DNA of 37,100 nucleotides from an uncultured bacterium. Its GTDB lineage: Bacteria; Verrucomicrobiota; Verrucomicrobiia; CAIQCK01. The notes beneath the pieces were generated by a model. It saw only the letters and a list, made by a program, of their open reading frames with translations. It was not told the origin of the DNA and did no database searches. Positions 16,300 through 24,800 of this stretch are shown piece by piece. The DNA is taken from contig CAIQCK010000009.1 in NCBI GenBank assembly GCA_903870275.1, positions 1-37,100 on the forward strand, written 5' to 3'. A program made the translations under genes and the position numbers. The first letter of the stretch is position 1; every line of letters starts with the position of its first letter.

Positions 16300-17598
16300 A
16301 TGCCAAAGTACGAATATACCGCCGTGGATGCCCGCGGCGTCGAAAAAGCCGGCGAGATTGACACCGAAAGTCCCGCCGCCGCCATCAACAAGCTCAAGGA
16401 GATGGGGTATTTCCCCACCAAGATCACCGAGGCGGGTGCCGGTCACTCCCGGAAGTCCAAACCGGGCGCGGCGGCCGCCAAGGGCGGCAAAAAGAGCGGC
16501 TGGCAGCAGATGGAGATCAAGATCCCCGGTTTGACCGACCGGGTGAACAAGAAGCTGCTCACGATTTTCACGCGCCAGCTGGCGACGCTGATTGACGCCG
16601 GCCTGCCGTTGCTGCGCGCGTTGCGGACTCTGGAGCGCCAGGAGCGGAATCTCGCGCTCAAGAAGACCATCACCGCGCTGGCCGAGGCCGTCGAGGGCGG
16701 CTCGACGCTCTCCGAGGCGATGCAGCACCACCCGCGGGTGTTCGACCGGCTCTACATCAACATGATCCGCGCCGGCGAGGCGGGCGGCGTGCTCGAAGTG
16801 GTGCTGACGCGCCTGTCGGAGTTTGCCGAAAAGGCGCAGAAGATTCGCGGCAAGGTCCTGGCGGCGTCGGTCTATCCGTGCGTCGTGCTCACCATCGCCA
16901 TCACCATCCTGTTCTTCCTGATGACCTACATCGTGCCGAAGTTCCAGGACATCTTCAAAGACCTGCTCGAAGGCAAGCCCTTGCCGCAGTTGACGCAGTA
17001 TGTGATGAATGCCAGCAAGCTGATTCGCGAGAACGTGCTGTTGGTCGTGCCCGCCGTGGTGGGATTCGTTGTCATCTTCAACATCCTCGTTAAAAAGGTG
17101 CCGCCGCTCACCAAGCTGTGGGACACCTTCAAGCTCAATATGCCCGCCTTCGGCCCGATGATCCGCAAGGTCGGCATCTCGCGGTTCACGCGGACGCTGG
17201 GCACCCTCATCTCCAGCGGCGTGCCGATTCTGCAAGGACTCATGATCGTGAAGGAGACCTCCGGCAACCGCGTCATCGCCGACGCCGTGCAGCGGGTGCA
17301 CGACTCGGTGAAGGAGGGTGAATCGGTGGTCCGGCCGCTGGAGGCCAGCAAGGTCTTTCCGCCCATGGTGGTCTCGATGATTGACGTGGGCGAGGAAACC
17401 GGCGCGCTGCCGGAGATGTTGATGAAGATCGCCGACAACTACGACGAGGAAGTGGACAACGCCGTCGCCGGCATCACGTCGCTGCTGGAACCGATGTTGA
17501 TCGTGTTCCTGGCCGTGGTGGTCGGTGTCATCGTCGTGGCGCTGTTCCTGCCGCTGGTGACCATCCTCCAGACCCTCGGCGGTGGCACAACGACTTGA
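16300..17598 (+). CDS. Type II secretion system F / type IV pilus PilC family inner-membrane protein
   Basis: This polytopic platform protein anchors pseudopilus or pilus assembly in the inner membrane. Its 432 residues are close to the family norm. The N-terminus has the family start (MPKYEYTAVDARGVEKAGEI, then INKLKEMGYFPTKI). A basic Gly/Ala/Lys-rich linker (residues 45-70) follows, then two T2SSF domains. The first is around 80-205 (FTRQLATLIDAGLPLLRALRTL, IRAGEAGGVLEVVL) and the second around 285-410 (FTRTLGTLISSGVPILQGLMIV, IDVGEETGALPEML). Membrane segments lie near 200-220, 245-265 and 400-425. A GGAGAG site precedes the ATG. It opens the pseudopilin operon. No GspE ATPase or GspD secretin gene is in the window, so those parts must be encoded elsewhere. 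Confidence 0.95.
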   Translation: MPKYEYTAVDARGVEKAGEIDTESPAAAINKLKEMGYFPTKITEAGAGHSRKSKPGAAAAKGGKKSGWQQMEIKIPGLTDRVNKKLLTIFTRQLATLIDAGLPLLRALRTLERQERNLALKKTITALAEAVEGGSTLSEAMQHHPRVFDRLYINMIRAGEAGGVLEVVLTRLSEFAEKAQKIRGKVLAASVYPCVVLTIAITILFFLMTYIVPKFQDIFKDLLEGKPLPQLTQYVMNASKLIRENVLLVVPAVVGFVVIFNILVKKVPPLTKLWDTFKLNMPAFGPMIRKVGISRFTRTLGTLISSGVPILQGLMIVKETSGNRVIADAVQRVHDSVKEGESVVRPLEASKVFPPMVVSMIDVGEETGALPEMLMKIADNYDEEVDNAVAGITSLLEPMLIVFLAVVVGVIVVALFLPLVTILQTLGGGTTT

Positions 17599-17621
17599 GC
17601 GGACGTGGAGCGTGGAGAGTT

Positions 17622-18533
17622 ATGTGTGGATTTGAACGAGATGAAGCGATGAGAAACTGGAATGACAATGTGGTGGAACCGGTGTTGCGCCCCGCGGCGC
17701 GATCTGTGGACGCCCCGCGGTCCACTGCCCACGCTTCACGCTGCAGGCTTCACGCGCCACGGTCCCCCGCCGCCTTCACCCTCGTCGAACTGATGACGGT
17801 GATTCTGGTCATCAGCATCGTCTCCGGCATCGTGATCGCCGGCGCGGGCTATGCCAACAGGATGGCGATGAAAACGCGCACCCAAACCACCATTCAGCAG
17901 GTTTGCACGGCCATAGACAGGCATGACACGGACAGGGGATGGTATCCACCTGATTTAACTTGCAACAGCGATGGTGGCGCTCTTTTAGGCAACCAATTTG
18001 TTTGGCCGTGTGAAGCTCTGTGGTTCTGGCTGGAGTATTGGGGGCCGCACCAGCAATACCCCAAAGAGCCCTACATGATGTTCAAGCGCGAGCAATTGGT
18101 GGCGGGCACTACCAAAATCAATGCGGCGTTTGACCAGTCGGCCGGCAACTTCATGCGGATAGTGGACTCCTGGGGCAATCCGCTGAATTACAAAAGCTAC
18201 AACGGAAACAGCTACAAGTTCAACGACGGCACTATGATGCCGCGTCACAATAATAGGACGACCTCCACCATCTGGGGTCTCGAAGCCTATGACATATGTT
18301 CCTACGGCGGAGACGGCACGACTTGGAGCGACCTTAACAAACCCTTTGATCGCCAACAAGACTTGAGCCTCAGCCAGATGACGACCGTGACTCATTGGAA
18401 CGGAACCGACCATGGCCAGATTCCCATTTATTTTTTCAAGCCGTTCGACACCATGGTTGGCGGTGGTGGCGGGACAAAGCACTGTTATGGCGGTGAGGAC
18501 AACGACGACATCAACAACTGGCAGCGGCGGTGA
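17622..18533 (+). CDS. Type II secretion-like pseudopilin (GspG-like), variant 1
   Basis: This 303-residue protein has a class III prepilin signal: AAFTLVELMTVILVISIVSG, with the conserved Phe-Thr-Leu-Val-Glu stretch, to be cut and methylated by a prepilin peptidase. The body has a GspG-like layout: a helix with CTAIDRHDTDRGWYPPD, the common pseudopilin motif IVDSWGNPLNYKSY near the middle, and a Gly-rich end. The start is uncertain. The ATG at 17622 has GGAG 5 bases upstream, and one at 17649 is also possible; either gives a long basic leader of more than 40 residues before the cleavage site, part of it encoded by CTTCACGC-type repeats. The gene lies 23 bases after the GspF-like gene. Confidence 0.85.
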   Translation: MCGFERDEAMRNWNDNVVEPVLRPAARSVDAPRSTAHASRCRLHAPRSPAAFTLVELMTVILVISIVSGIVIAGAGYANRMAMKTRTQTTIQQVCTAIDRHDTDRGWYPPDLTCNSDGGALLGNQFVWPCEALWFWLEYWGPHQQYPKEPYMMFKREQLVAGTTKINAAFDQSAGNFMRIVDSWGNPLNYKSYNGNSYKFNDGTMMPRHNNRTTSTIWGLEAYDICSYGGDGTTWSDLNKPFDRQQDLSLSQMTTVTHWNGTDHGQIPIYFFKPFDTMVGGGGGTKHCYGGEDNDDINNWQRR

Positions 18534-18539
18534 GCGCAG

Positions 18540-18600
18540 TTAGAGGTCAGAAGCTAGAAGTCAGAGACCCGTGAATAATAATCAGTGACCAGTGGACAGT
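18540..18600. repeat. Low-complexity AGTCAGA-type repeat between pseudopilin genes
   Basis: The gap between two pseudopilin genes is built of short related units: GAGGTCAGAAGCTAGAAGTC at about 18542-18561, then AGTGACCAGTGGACAGT near 18584-18600. The bases AGTCAGA, AGAAG and GTGACCAGTGG recur with small changes. The composition is unlike the flanking genes. No hairpin with a T-run is present. Confidence 0.6.
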
Positions 18601-18619
18601 TTGGATGAGGAATAAATTT

Positions 18620-19312
18620 ATGAAGGTGATGGCGTGGCGGAAACGAATGAGTGGAGGCTTTACCTTGGTGGAGTTGCTGGTGGTCATCAGCATCATCGTG
18701 GTGTTGATGGGTTTGTTGTTTCCCACGATCGGCACCATCAAGAACGCCGCCAACAAAGCCAGGGCGGGCGCGGCCGTTCAGAGTCTTTGCACCGCCGCCA
18801 AGTCTTACTACAACGAGTATGGCCAGTGGCCGTCGCCGACCAGCGATATGGACCTCGTTTTGACGTTCAATGGGTTGCTGAATCCCCAGTCGGGTACGAA
18901 GGTCAGCAACGGCCAGGCGGCGCAGGACAATCCCCGCGCCATCCAGTTTATGGAGCTCAAGCTCAAGGACGTGACCATGGTCGGCACCACTGCCGGCCAA
19001 AGCCCGCTGGCGTTTTACGATCCGTGGGGCATGCCTTACGCTTACTGCTTCGACAACGGCAAGAAAGGGAACTACTACCAGGGACCGTTGCAAAACGGCA
19101 CGCCCTCCGGCGCGCAGGGATGGACGGATCAGAACGCCTACGACAACCAGCTTACCGTGCCGTTCAAGGACGACTCCGGTGCGACGATCCTCCCCGGAGG
19201 CTTCGCGTTCTTCTCCGATGGTCCCGACACACGCACCGGCACCGACCAGTCGGATCCGGGCAGCAAAAACCCGGCCAAAGCCTACGAGGATGACGTGAGG
19301 AGCTGGAGGTAA
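18620..19312 (+). CDS. Type II secretion-like pseudopilin (GspG-like), variant 2
   Basis: This 230-residue protein has a short leader (MKVMAWRKRMSGG) followed by FTLVELLVVISIIVVLMGLL, a textbook class III prepilin signal. The start ATG at 18620 is chosen for the AGGA-type site (TGAGGA) 8 bases upstream; an in-frame ATG at 18605 is less likely. The body shows the pseudopilin helix (AVQSLCTAAKSYYNEYGQWPSP) and the motif FYDPWGMPYAYCFDNG, typical of GspG-like proteins. It ends in FFSDGPDTRTGT, where GspG proteins often bind calcium. The gene is second of the two GspG-like copies in this operon. Whether it forms the main pseudopilus shaft or a minor part is not clear. Confidence 0.9.
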   Translation: MKVMAWRKRMSGGFTLVELLVVISIIVVLMGLLFPTIGTIKNAANKARAGAAVQSLCTAAKSYYNEYGQWPSPTSDMDLVLTFNGLLNPQSGTKVSNGQAAQDNPRAIQFMELKLKDVTMVGTTAGQSPLAFYDPWGMPYAYCFDNGKKGNYYQGPLQNGTPSGAQGWTDQNAYDNQLTVPFKDDSGATILPGGFAFFSDGPDTRTGTDQSDPGSKNPAKAYEDDVRSWR

Positions 19313-19314
19313 CA

Positions 19315-20166
19315 ATGGAAATGCGCGCTTCCCGCTCCCGCAGCGCCTTCACGCTCGTCGAGTTGATGGCCGTGATCGCCATCATCGGGCTGATGATGCT
19401 CGTGGTGTTGCCGGCGATCCAAACCAGCAAAGGCAGTTCGCTGATCAGCGCGGCCCGGCAGTTCTCCAACGACCTGAACCTCGCCCGCCAATACGGCATT
19501 GCACGCAACTATCGGATGCGCGTGGTGATTGCCATCGACAAGACCATCACGGATTGCCAGACCACTATTCCCGACTTGATGTCCATGCAATACAGCGCCT
19601 ACGCCATCATGTATCAGGGGAGAATTGGTTCAGATTCCAGTGTGCAGACTACGTACTGGCAGACGGGAAGACTAGCAAACCAGCCGAATCTGCCCTACGG
19701 CAAGGATAGGTGGTATTATGTCCAAAACTGGACATTCTTGTCTAAAGGAGTCGTTTTTGATCCCGCTCCGCAGGATTTGACGTCGGCTGACGGGAAAGGC
19801 TTGGGTTTGCCCATGACAACGGTCTTCTTTGGCCAAATGGCGAATCAAAACCTGTGGGACGGAATAACGCTGGACAAACTGCCCTTTCCTTACAGGAATT
19901 CCGACACGGATCCACAAATGGGAAGCACGATGGCCTTCATCGAGTTCAAGCCCAATGGCATGCCTTCCATGGCCGGTTCTGTGCGCTTGATCAACGGCAA
20001 CGTCATGGTCAGCAGCGCCAACGGTGGCGGCGCGACGTTGGTTGTGCAGGGGCGCACGTCCCCCAAGACGGCGAATGGAACCAGAGATCCGGCGTCTGAG
20101 AATTGCGTGGTGCTGAGTTGGGACAATATCATCGGCAAGGTCAAATGGACGCAACCCGGAATATGA
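19315..20166 (+). CDS. Pseudopilin, GspH-like / Verru_Chthon cassette protein D-like
   Basis: This 283-residue protein starts with MEMRASRSRS and then AFTLVELMAVIAIIGLMMLV, a prepilin signal. Its Shine-Dalgarno sequence (GGAGG) overlaps the last codons of the gene before, so translation is probably coupled. The helix continues with SKGSSLISAARQFSNDLNLARQYGI, the GspH-like pattern. The C-terminal half is beta-rich and holds FIEFKPNGMPSM and VRLINGNVMV, seen in GspH-type globular domains. Length and position before a B/C/A-like set suggest member D of the Verru_Chthon cassette, a name from TIGRFAM models for Verrucomicrobium spinosum and Chthoniobacter genes. That match is from memory. The gene overlaps the next by 4 bases (ATGA). 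Confidence 0.85.
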   Translation: MEMRASRSRSAFTLVELMAVIAIIGLMMLVVLPAIQTSKGSSLISAARQFSNDLNLARQYGIARNYRMRVVIAIDKTITDCQTTIPDLMSMQYSAYAIMYQGRIGSDSSVQTTYWQTGRLANQPNLPYGKDRWYYVQNWTFLSKGVVFDPAPQDLTSADGKGLGLPMTTVFFGQMANQNLWDGITLDKLPFPYRNSDTDPQMGSTMAFIEFKPNGMPSMAGSVRLINGNVMVSSANGGGATLVVQGRTSPKTANGTRDPASENCVVLSWDNIIGKVKWTQPGI

Positions 20167-20879
20167 ATGCGATCAATGAAGAGTTCAGAGTGAAGAGTGA
20201 AGAGTTGACTCCGGCCGTCGCAAACCCAAGGACTTCCCGCTCTTTGTCCGCCATCTCCCATCTCCCATCTCCCGCCTCCCATTCCCCTTCCGGCTTCAGC
20301 CTTGTGGAGGTCATGATTGCGATCGGCATCGTGGCGTTCGCCGTCGTGGGCATCCTCACGGCCTTTCCCGTCGGCATCGAGGCCGCGCGCGATTCGCGCG
20401 ACGAAAACACGGCCACGTTGATCGCCGATGACATCTTTAGCCGTATGCGCTCCCAAACTTTTGGTGGCTCCTCCATTTCTGGCGGCAACAGTTTTGTATG
20501 GCCGGAGGTGCCGTTGAAAAAACAAACTTCAGGTTTGAAGACGAACTATACCGGCTGGACCCCCACTGGCAGCATGTTCTATTATGCGCGGGACGGCCGG
20601 CCGGCCAACGCCGACAGCACGGCCGATGGCAGGCCGCCCACCGCAAACACCCCCTACAAGAGCGATGAAGGCTATTTTGGCGTGCGGATCTATGTGAACA
20701 ATAATCCGTACTATTCTAACTTGAATGCCGGCTCGTTGAGAGCACGCGAGGATGATTCCATGTCCAATATTCCCGATGTGGCGTGCGTCATCCTGGAGAT
20801 TTCCTGGCCCGCCCGCGTGCCGTATAACAACCGCAGGTTCAAGAGGCAGTTCGACACCGCCATTGCCAATCTCCACTAA
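20163..20879 (+). CDS. Pseudopilin, GspI/PilV-like / Verru_Chthon cassette protein B-like
   Basis: This 238-residue protein starts at an ATG that overlaps the previous stop (ATGA). The first 43 residues (MNAINEEFRVKSEEL and on to SHSPS) are encoded by low-complexity DNA. GFSLVEVMIAIGIVAFAVVG then gives the prepilin motif. The body resembles PilV/GspI proteins (LTAFPVGIEAARDSRDENTA, then ADDIFSRMRS) and ends in ILEISWPARVPYNNRRFKRQ, where the WP and RRF residues are common in the group. The leader of more than 40 residues is unusual, since most prepilin leaders have 6 to 25. Confidence 0.85.
   Translation: MNAINEEFRVKSEELTPAVANPRTSRSLSAISHLPSPASHSPSGFSLVEVMIAIGIVAFAVVGILTAFPVGIEAARDSRDENTATLIADDIFSRMRSQTFGGSSISGGNSFVWPEVPLKKQTSGLKTNYTGWTPTGSMFYYARDGRPANADSTADGRPPTANTPYKSDEGYFGVRIYVNNNPYYSNLNAGSLRAREDDSMSNIPDVACVILEISWPARVPYNNRRFKRQFDTAIANLH
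20178..20287. repeat. Low-complexity repeats within the leader of the GspI-like gene
   Basis: Two tracts lie between the start codon and the prepilin motif. The first, at about 20178-20206, is built of GAAGAGT and GTGAAGA units. The second, at about 20250-20287, repeats CCATCTC/CATCTCCC about five times with drift to CGCCTCCC and CATTCCCC. They encode EEFRVKSEE and SAISHLPSPASHS. Confidence 0.85.
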
Positions 20880-20881
20880 TC

Positions 20882-21820
20882 ATGAACACACGGAACCCAC
20901 CGCGCAACACCGAACGGCAAACGGCAGGGGGAAGGAATCCGGAATCCAGGATCCGGAATCCCAAACCTCTCCATCACGGTTTTACCTTGTTGGAAGTTTT
21001 GGTGGCCACCGGTGTGCTCGCCGTGATGGTGACGATACTCTTCCAGTTGTTCGCCGAGGGGTCCAACGCATGGCGGATGGGGGAAAAGGTGGCGGACGTG
21101 AACCAGGGCGTCCGCACGGCGATGGACTTGCTTGTTCACGAAGCGTCGCTGGCGGTCATTGACACCACCACGAATCCGAACCTGCAAGGCATGTCGGTGG
21201 TCGTGCAAAGGCGATCCACGGGAGATCAGCCGGCCAATGATCCGACGCCCTACGGCGTTTACGACGAACTTTGCTTCGTCGCGCCCGTGGAGATTGGCAA
21301 CGACGTCACCAATTGCGCAACCGCCACAAGCGGATACCGGCCATTCTGCGGTATCCGTTATTATGTGGCCAAGGCACCCATGGTTGGCAGCCAGCGGCAA
21401 CAGGTGTTGGGCAACCTGACCCGCGTGATTTACGCGACGGCCAACAGGGGCGGCTCGACCACTTTCTACAACAACCCGTGGTCGGTTGGTGCCGGTATCC
21501 AATCGAATTCCGTTGTGGTCGCTGAAAACGTCCTCTCATTCCGCGTGCAGCCCGCACAGTATGACCCCGCGCAAGGGTTGAGGCCGGCCAATGCGGAGAT
21601 GTTCAGGGACATGGGCTCGGACCAGTCGAAAACGATTGACTACAATAGTTTTAGCGGAAAAACCCCCTGCTATCCCGGCATCTATGTCGGCTTGTGCGTT
21701 GTGGACAGCCGGTCGGCCAGCCGCATCAATCAACTCGGTTTGAACGCCGCAGTCAAAACGGTGGGATTCCAAACCATCACCAACTGGACCCTGATTCACT
21801 TTGAGAACTTCAAACCGTGA
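20882..21820 (+). CDS. Pseudopilin, GspJ-like / Verru_Chthon cassette protein C-like
   Basis: This 312-residue protein starts 3 bases after the previous stop. Its leader of about 32 residues (with RNPESRIRNPKP) is encoded by GGAATCC-type repeats. GFTLLEVLVATGVLAVMVTIL then gives a prepilin signal. The body has the GspJ layout: FQLFAEGSNAWR, the helix VNQGVRTAMDLLVHEAS, and a long beta-rich region with VAENVLSFRVQPAQYDP and VGLCVVDSRSASR. It overlaps the following gene by 4 bases (GTGA), so the two are probably translated together. GspJ caps the pseudopilus tip with GspI and GspK in known type II secretion systems; a like role is inferred. Confidence 0.85.
   Translation: MNTRNPPRNTERQTAGGRNPESRIRNPKPLHHGFTLLEVLVATGVLAVMVTILFQLFAEGSNAWRMGEKVADVNQGVRTAMDLLVHEASLAVIDTTTNPNLQGMSVVVQRRSTGDQPANDPTPYGVYDELCFVAPVEIGNDVTNCATATSGYRPFCGIRYYVAKAPMVGSQRQQVLGNLTRVIYATANRGGSTTFYNNPWSVGAGIQSNSVVVAENVLSFRVQPAQYDPAQGLRPANAEMFRDMGSDQSKTIDYNSFSGKTPCYPGIYVGLCVVDSRSASRINQLGLNAAVKTVGFQTITNWTLIHFENFKP
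20934..20962. repeat. GGAATCC tandem repeat within the leader of the GspJ-like gene
   Basis: The tract reads as four units, GGAATCC, GGAATCC, AGGATCC and GGAATCC, in a stretch of 29 bases. It is in the reading frame, and its 7-base period rotates the frame, so it codes for the run NPESRIRNPKP. Confidence 0.85.
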
Positions 21821-24800
21821 AATCCCGCAAAAACTGGAGCGCAAGACGTCACTTGAAATCGAACACTGAATGCTGGAGGCTGAATACTGGAACGTCCCGC
21901 CGCGGCATCGCGCTGATCATTACGCTGACGATCATGGCGCTGTTGCTCATCCTGGCGACGGCGTTCGTCGTGAACATGCGTACCGAACGCACGGTGGCCT
22001 TCAACTACCGGCGGCGAGTCGAGGCGCGGCAGGCCGCGCTGGCCGGCCTCGACACCGGGATCGCCAAGATGGCCAGGTTCTACACCGATGCCGAGTTCGT
22101 CAAGGGAACCGTGGCGACCATGGCCGGCCGGTTCTACTACACCAATGGAGTTGGCGCGACTGTTACCATCCCTGGCGTCACCACCCCCGCCTCGCGCTGG
22201 GCCTACGGCTTCACTAACATGCTCATGTTTTCCTGGCTTTTGCCAGGGCCGCAGGGGGTGTTTTCCGCAGGCTTCACGAACTGGGCGGACAAGGTGAATA
22301 TGAACGGAGGCAACTTCTGGTGGCCTCAAAACGTGGGACAATCGGGCAGCTATCTGCCCATTGCCAATCCATCCGTTAATTCGTATCGGGCTGGCGCCGC
22401 CGGCACCAGTTGGGGGCCGGATAAGGCAGCCATATGGGCCGCCTACATACCCTCGAACGGCAACCGTGGAAGCTACGCCAAGTTTGCGTTCTGGATTGAT
22501 GACGAGTCGTCCAAGATCAACATCTCCAACGCCGCCGCGCCCGATTTGAGCGCCGCCCCTTTTAGTGTCGATAACAGAACGACGAACTTCTGGGCGGTCG
22601 GAACGCCTGCCTACCCATGCGGCATGATCGTGCAACCGGATCCGATCAAGCATATAACCAAACAGCTCAGTACGGTTGATCTGTCCATGTTGGACGTCGG
22701 CAAGGCCTGTCCGGCCTATCCTTACCCTGTCGCCAACGGGCCTTGGACGGACGCGGCCACGCTGTCTGGCATTGAAGCGCTTCGAAATGGCAGCACCTGG
22801 CTGCCGTTCCAGACACCCGAAGAAGTGTTGAGTTTGAATAACAATCTGACCATGAACGACTATCAGGCCGTCAAGTCCTGCCTGACCGCCTGGAGCGCCG
22901 AGAAAACCGATTTCTCCCACTTTTTCCGAACCAGTGCCGGAGCGATGATTCCCCGCGTCAACGTGGGCAATCCGCTTAACAATCAAGCGGATGGCATCGG
23001 GCTATACAACTTTTTGACCGGCTCGACCTCAACCAACGCCAACCTTCCGCTCTCAACATTCATGGCAAACTCTTTCGGTTCCTCCAAGCCAACATACCAG
23101 AATAAATACACGGACACGCAACAGCCCTTCCTTAAAGGCGGCCCGGGCCAAATCGCCGCCAATATTGTCTCCTATTTGACTGATCCCACCCAAGGGGGAG
23201 TGCTAGCCTCGATTCCGATTGGCAGCGGCCAGAATGGCACCGCCGGCATTGCATCGTCACCGTATGAAGCGAAATATACAGCAAGCCCCACCGCCGTTCC
23301 CACCGGCCCTTGCGGGTTGTGGAAGGCCGCGTATATGAACGAAATCGCCGTCAGCTTTGTCTGGCAGCCGTTGGATGCGAACGTGGACATGTCCACAAAG
23401 CCGCCCACGCTGACGAGATGGCAATTGTGGGCTTCCGTTTGTGTGGAACTGATCAATCCCTACGAGATTATCCTGCCCATTTCCAACATGTCCTACCGGG
23501 AGGAATACCACATTTTATTCGACAATTCGGCGTCGCAGTTCAAAGTCACAGCGGCTTGTAGTCCTTCGCCCCCCCCAGGCCCTGTTCTTTCATCGCCGCC
23601 TGCCTCGCTGACGTTCTCCGGACCCGTGAGTCCGAATAACTACAGCTTTGTAGCCGTGCAAACCTACACCAATTTGTGCCAGGCGTGGCCGGTGACTCCG
23701 CCAACGCTGCCGACGAATACTCCGCCCGCGATCACCACACTCAATGTTACGTTGCCGCAACAAATCCGTCAGACGATGTGGAATGGAGCCAGTGGCACCA
23801 CGCCGGCGGATCGCTACAGCATCATCGATTGGTATAGCGTGAAAACCCAGGGCAGCGTTCCCAGTGGCTATTCCGGCACTCCGCTCACGCCTACAAGTTT
23901 AGCGCCGCCCAAGATGACGTGGAGCGCGGCCCAGCCGCTGCCTAACGCGGCCGATGCTGCGTTTTGGATCGGCAATCCGACCAGGGTCTCCATCGCCAAG
24001 AACGATCCGCGCGTCCATGCCTGGTATGATACAAAAGGCGCTGTGACGCTTGGCCAAGCCGCGCCGAATTGTCGAAACGCGGTCTATAACTCGGCGAATT
24101 TCTCGTATGACGGCGACACCGAACCGACCGCGCCTGCCGCCAATCCGCCCGAGACTCGCTCCAATTTCGCCATTGCCAACCGGGGCATGAGGTCCGTTGG
24201 CGAACTGGGTTTCATCCACACCGGCAAACCGTGGCGCTCGCTGTCGATGCAATATTTCGGCGCTCAACATGACGAGACCGGCGCCATCGGTTCCAGTAAC
24301 AAGGCGATTCCCGACTGGGCCATCATGGACCTCTTCAGCGTCAACTCGCCGCCCATTTACGGCCGGGTCAACATCAATACCGGTGGCTGGCATTTGGGGA
24401 ATCACCAGACCGGCGCCTACCAGGGATCCTATCCGCAATGCCCCACATTTGAGGAGCGTAAGTATTTTCCCGTCCACCCCAATCTGCTTGCAGATTGGCC
24501 AGATGCTAGTTACCAGCTCAGATTCAATAATTTGGCCTTCAATTCGGGGAATGCTTTCTGGAACTACTTTACAATACGCATGTCGGCCTATAATGGATAC
24601 CGCTATAATACCGTAACCCAACCGACATTGGATGTGGCCAGCGTGCCGCTTGCCGCCGCTTTGGGCGTCATTCCCAACTCCCTCTATCGCAACAGACTGG
24701 CCAACTACATTAGTTGCTATTACCACGCCACCAATCCAGGCCGAACCACCTTCGCGCCTCAGGGCGATTTTTCGGATGCATCTTTTAATGCCAATAGGGG

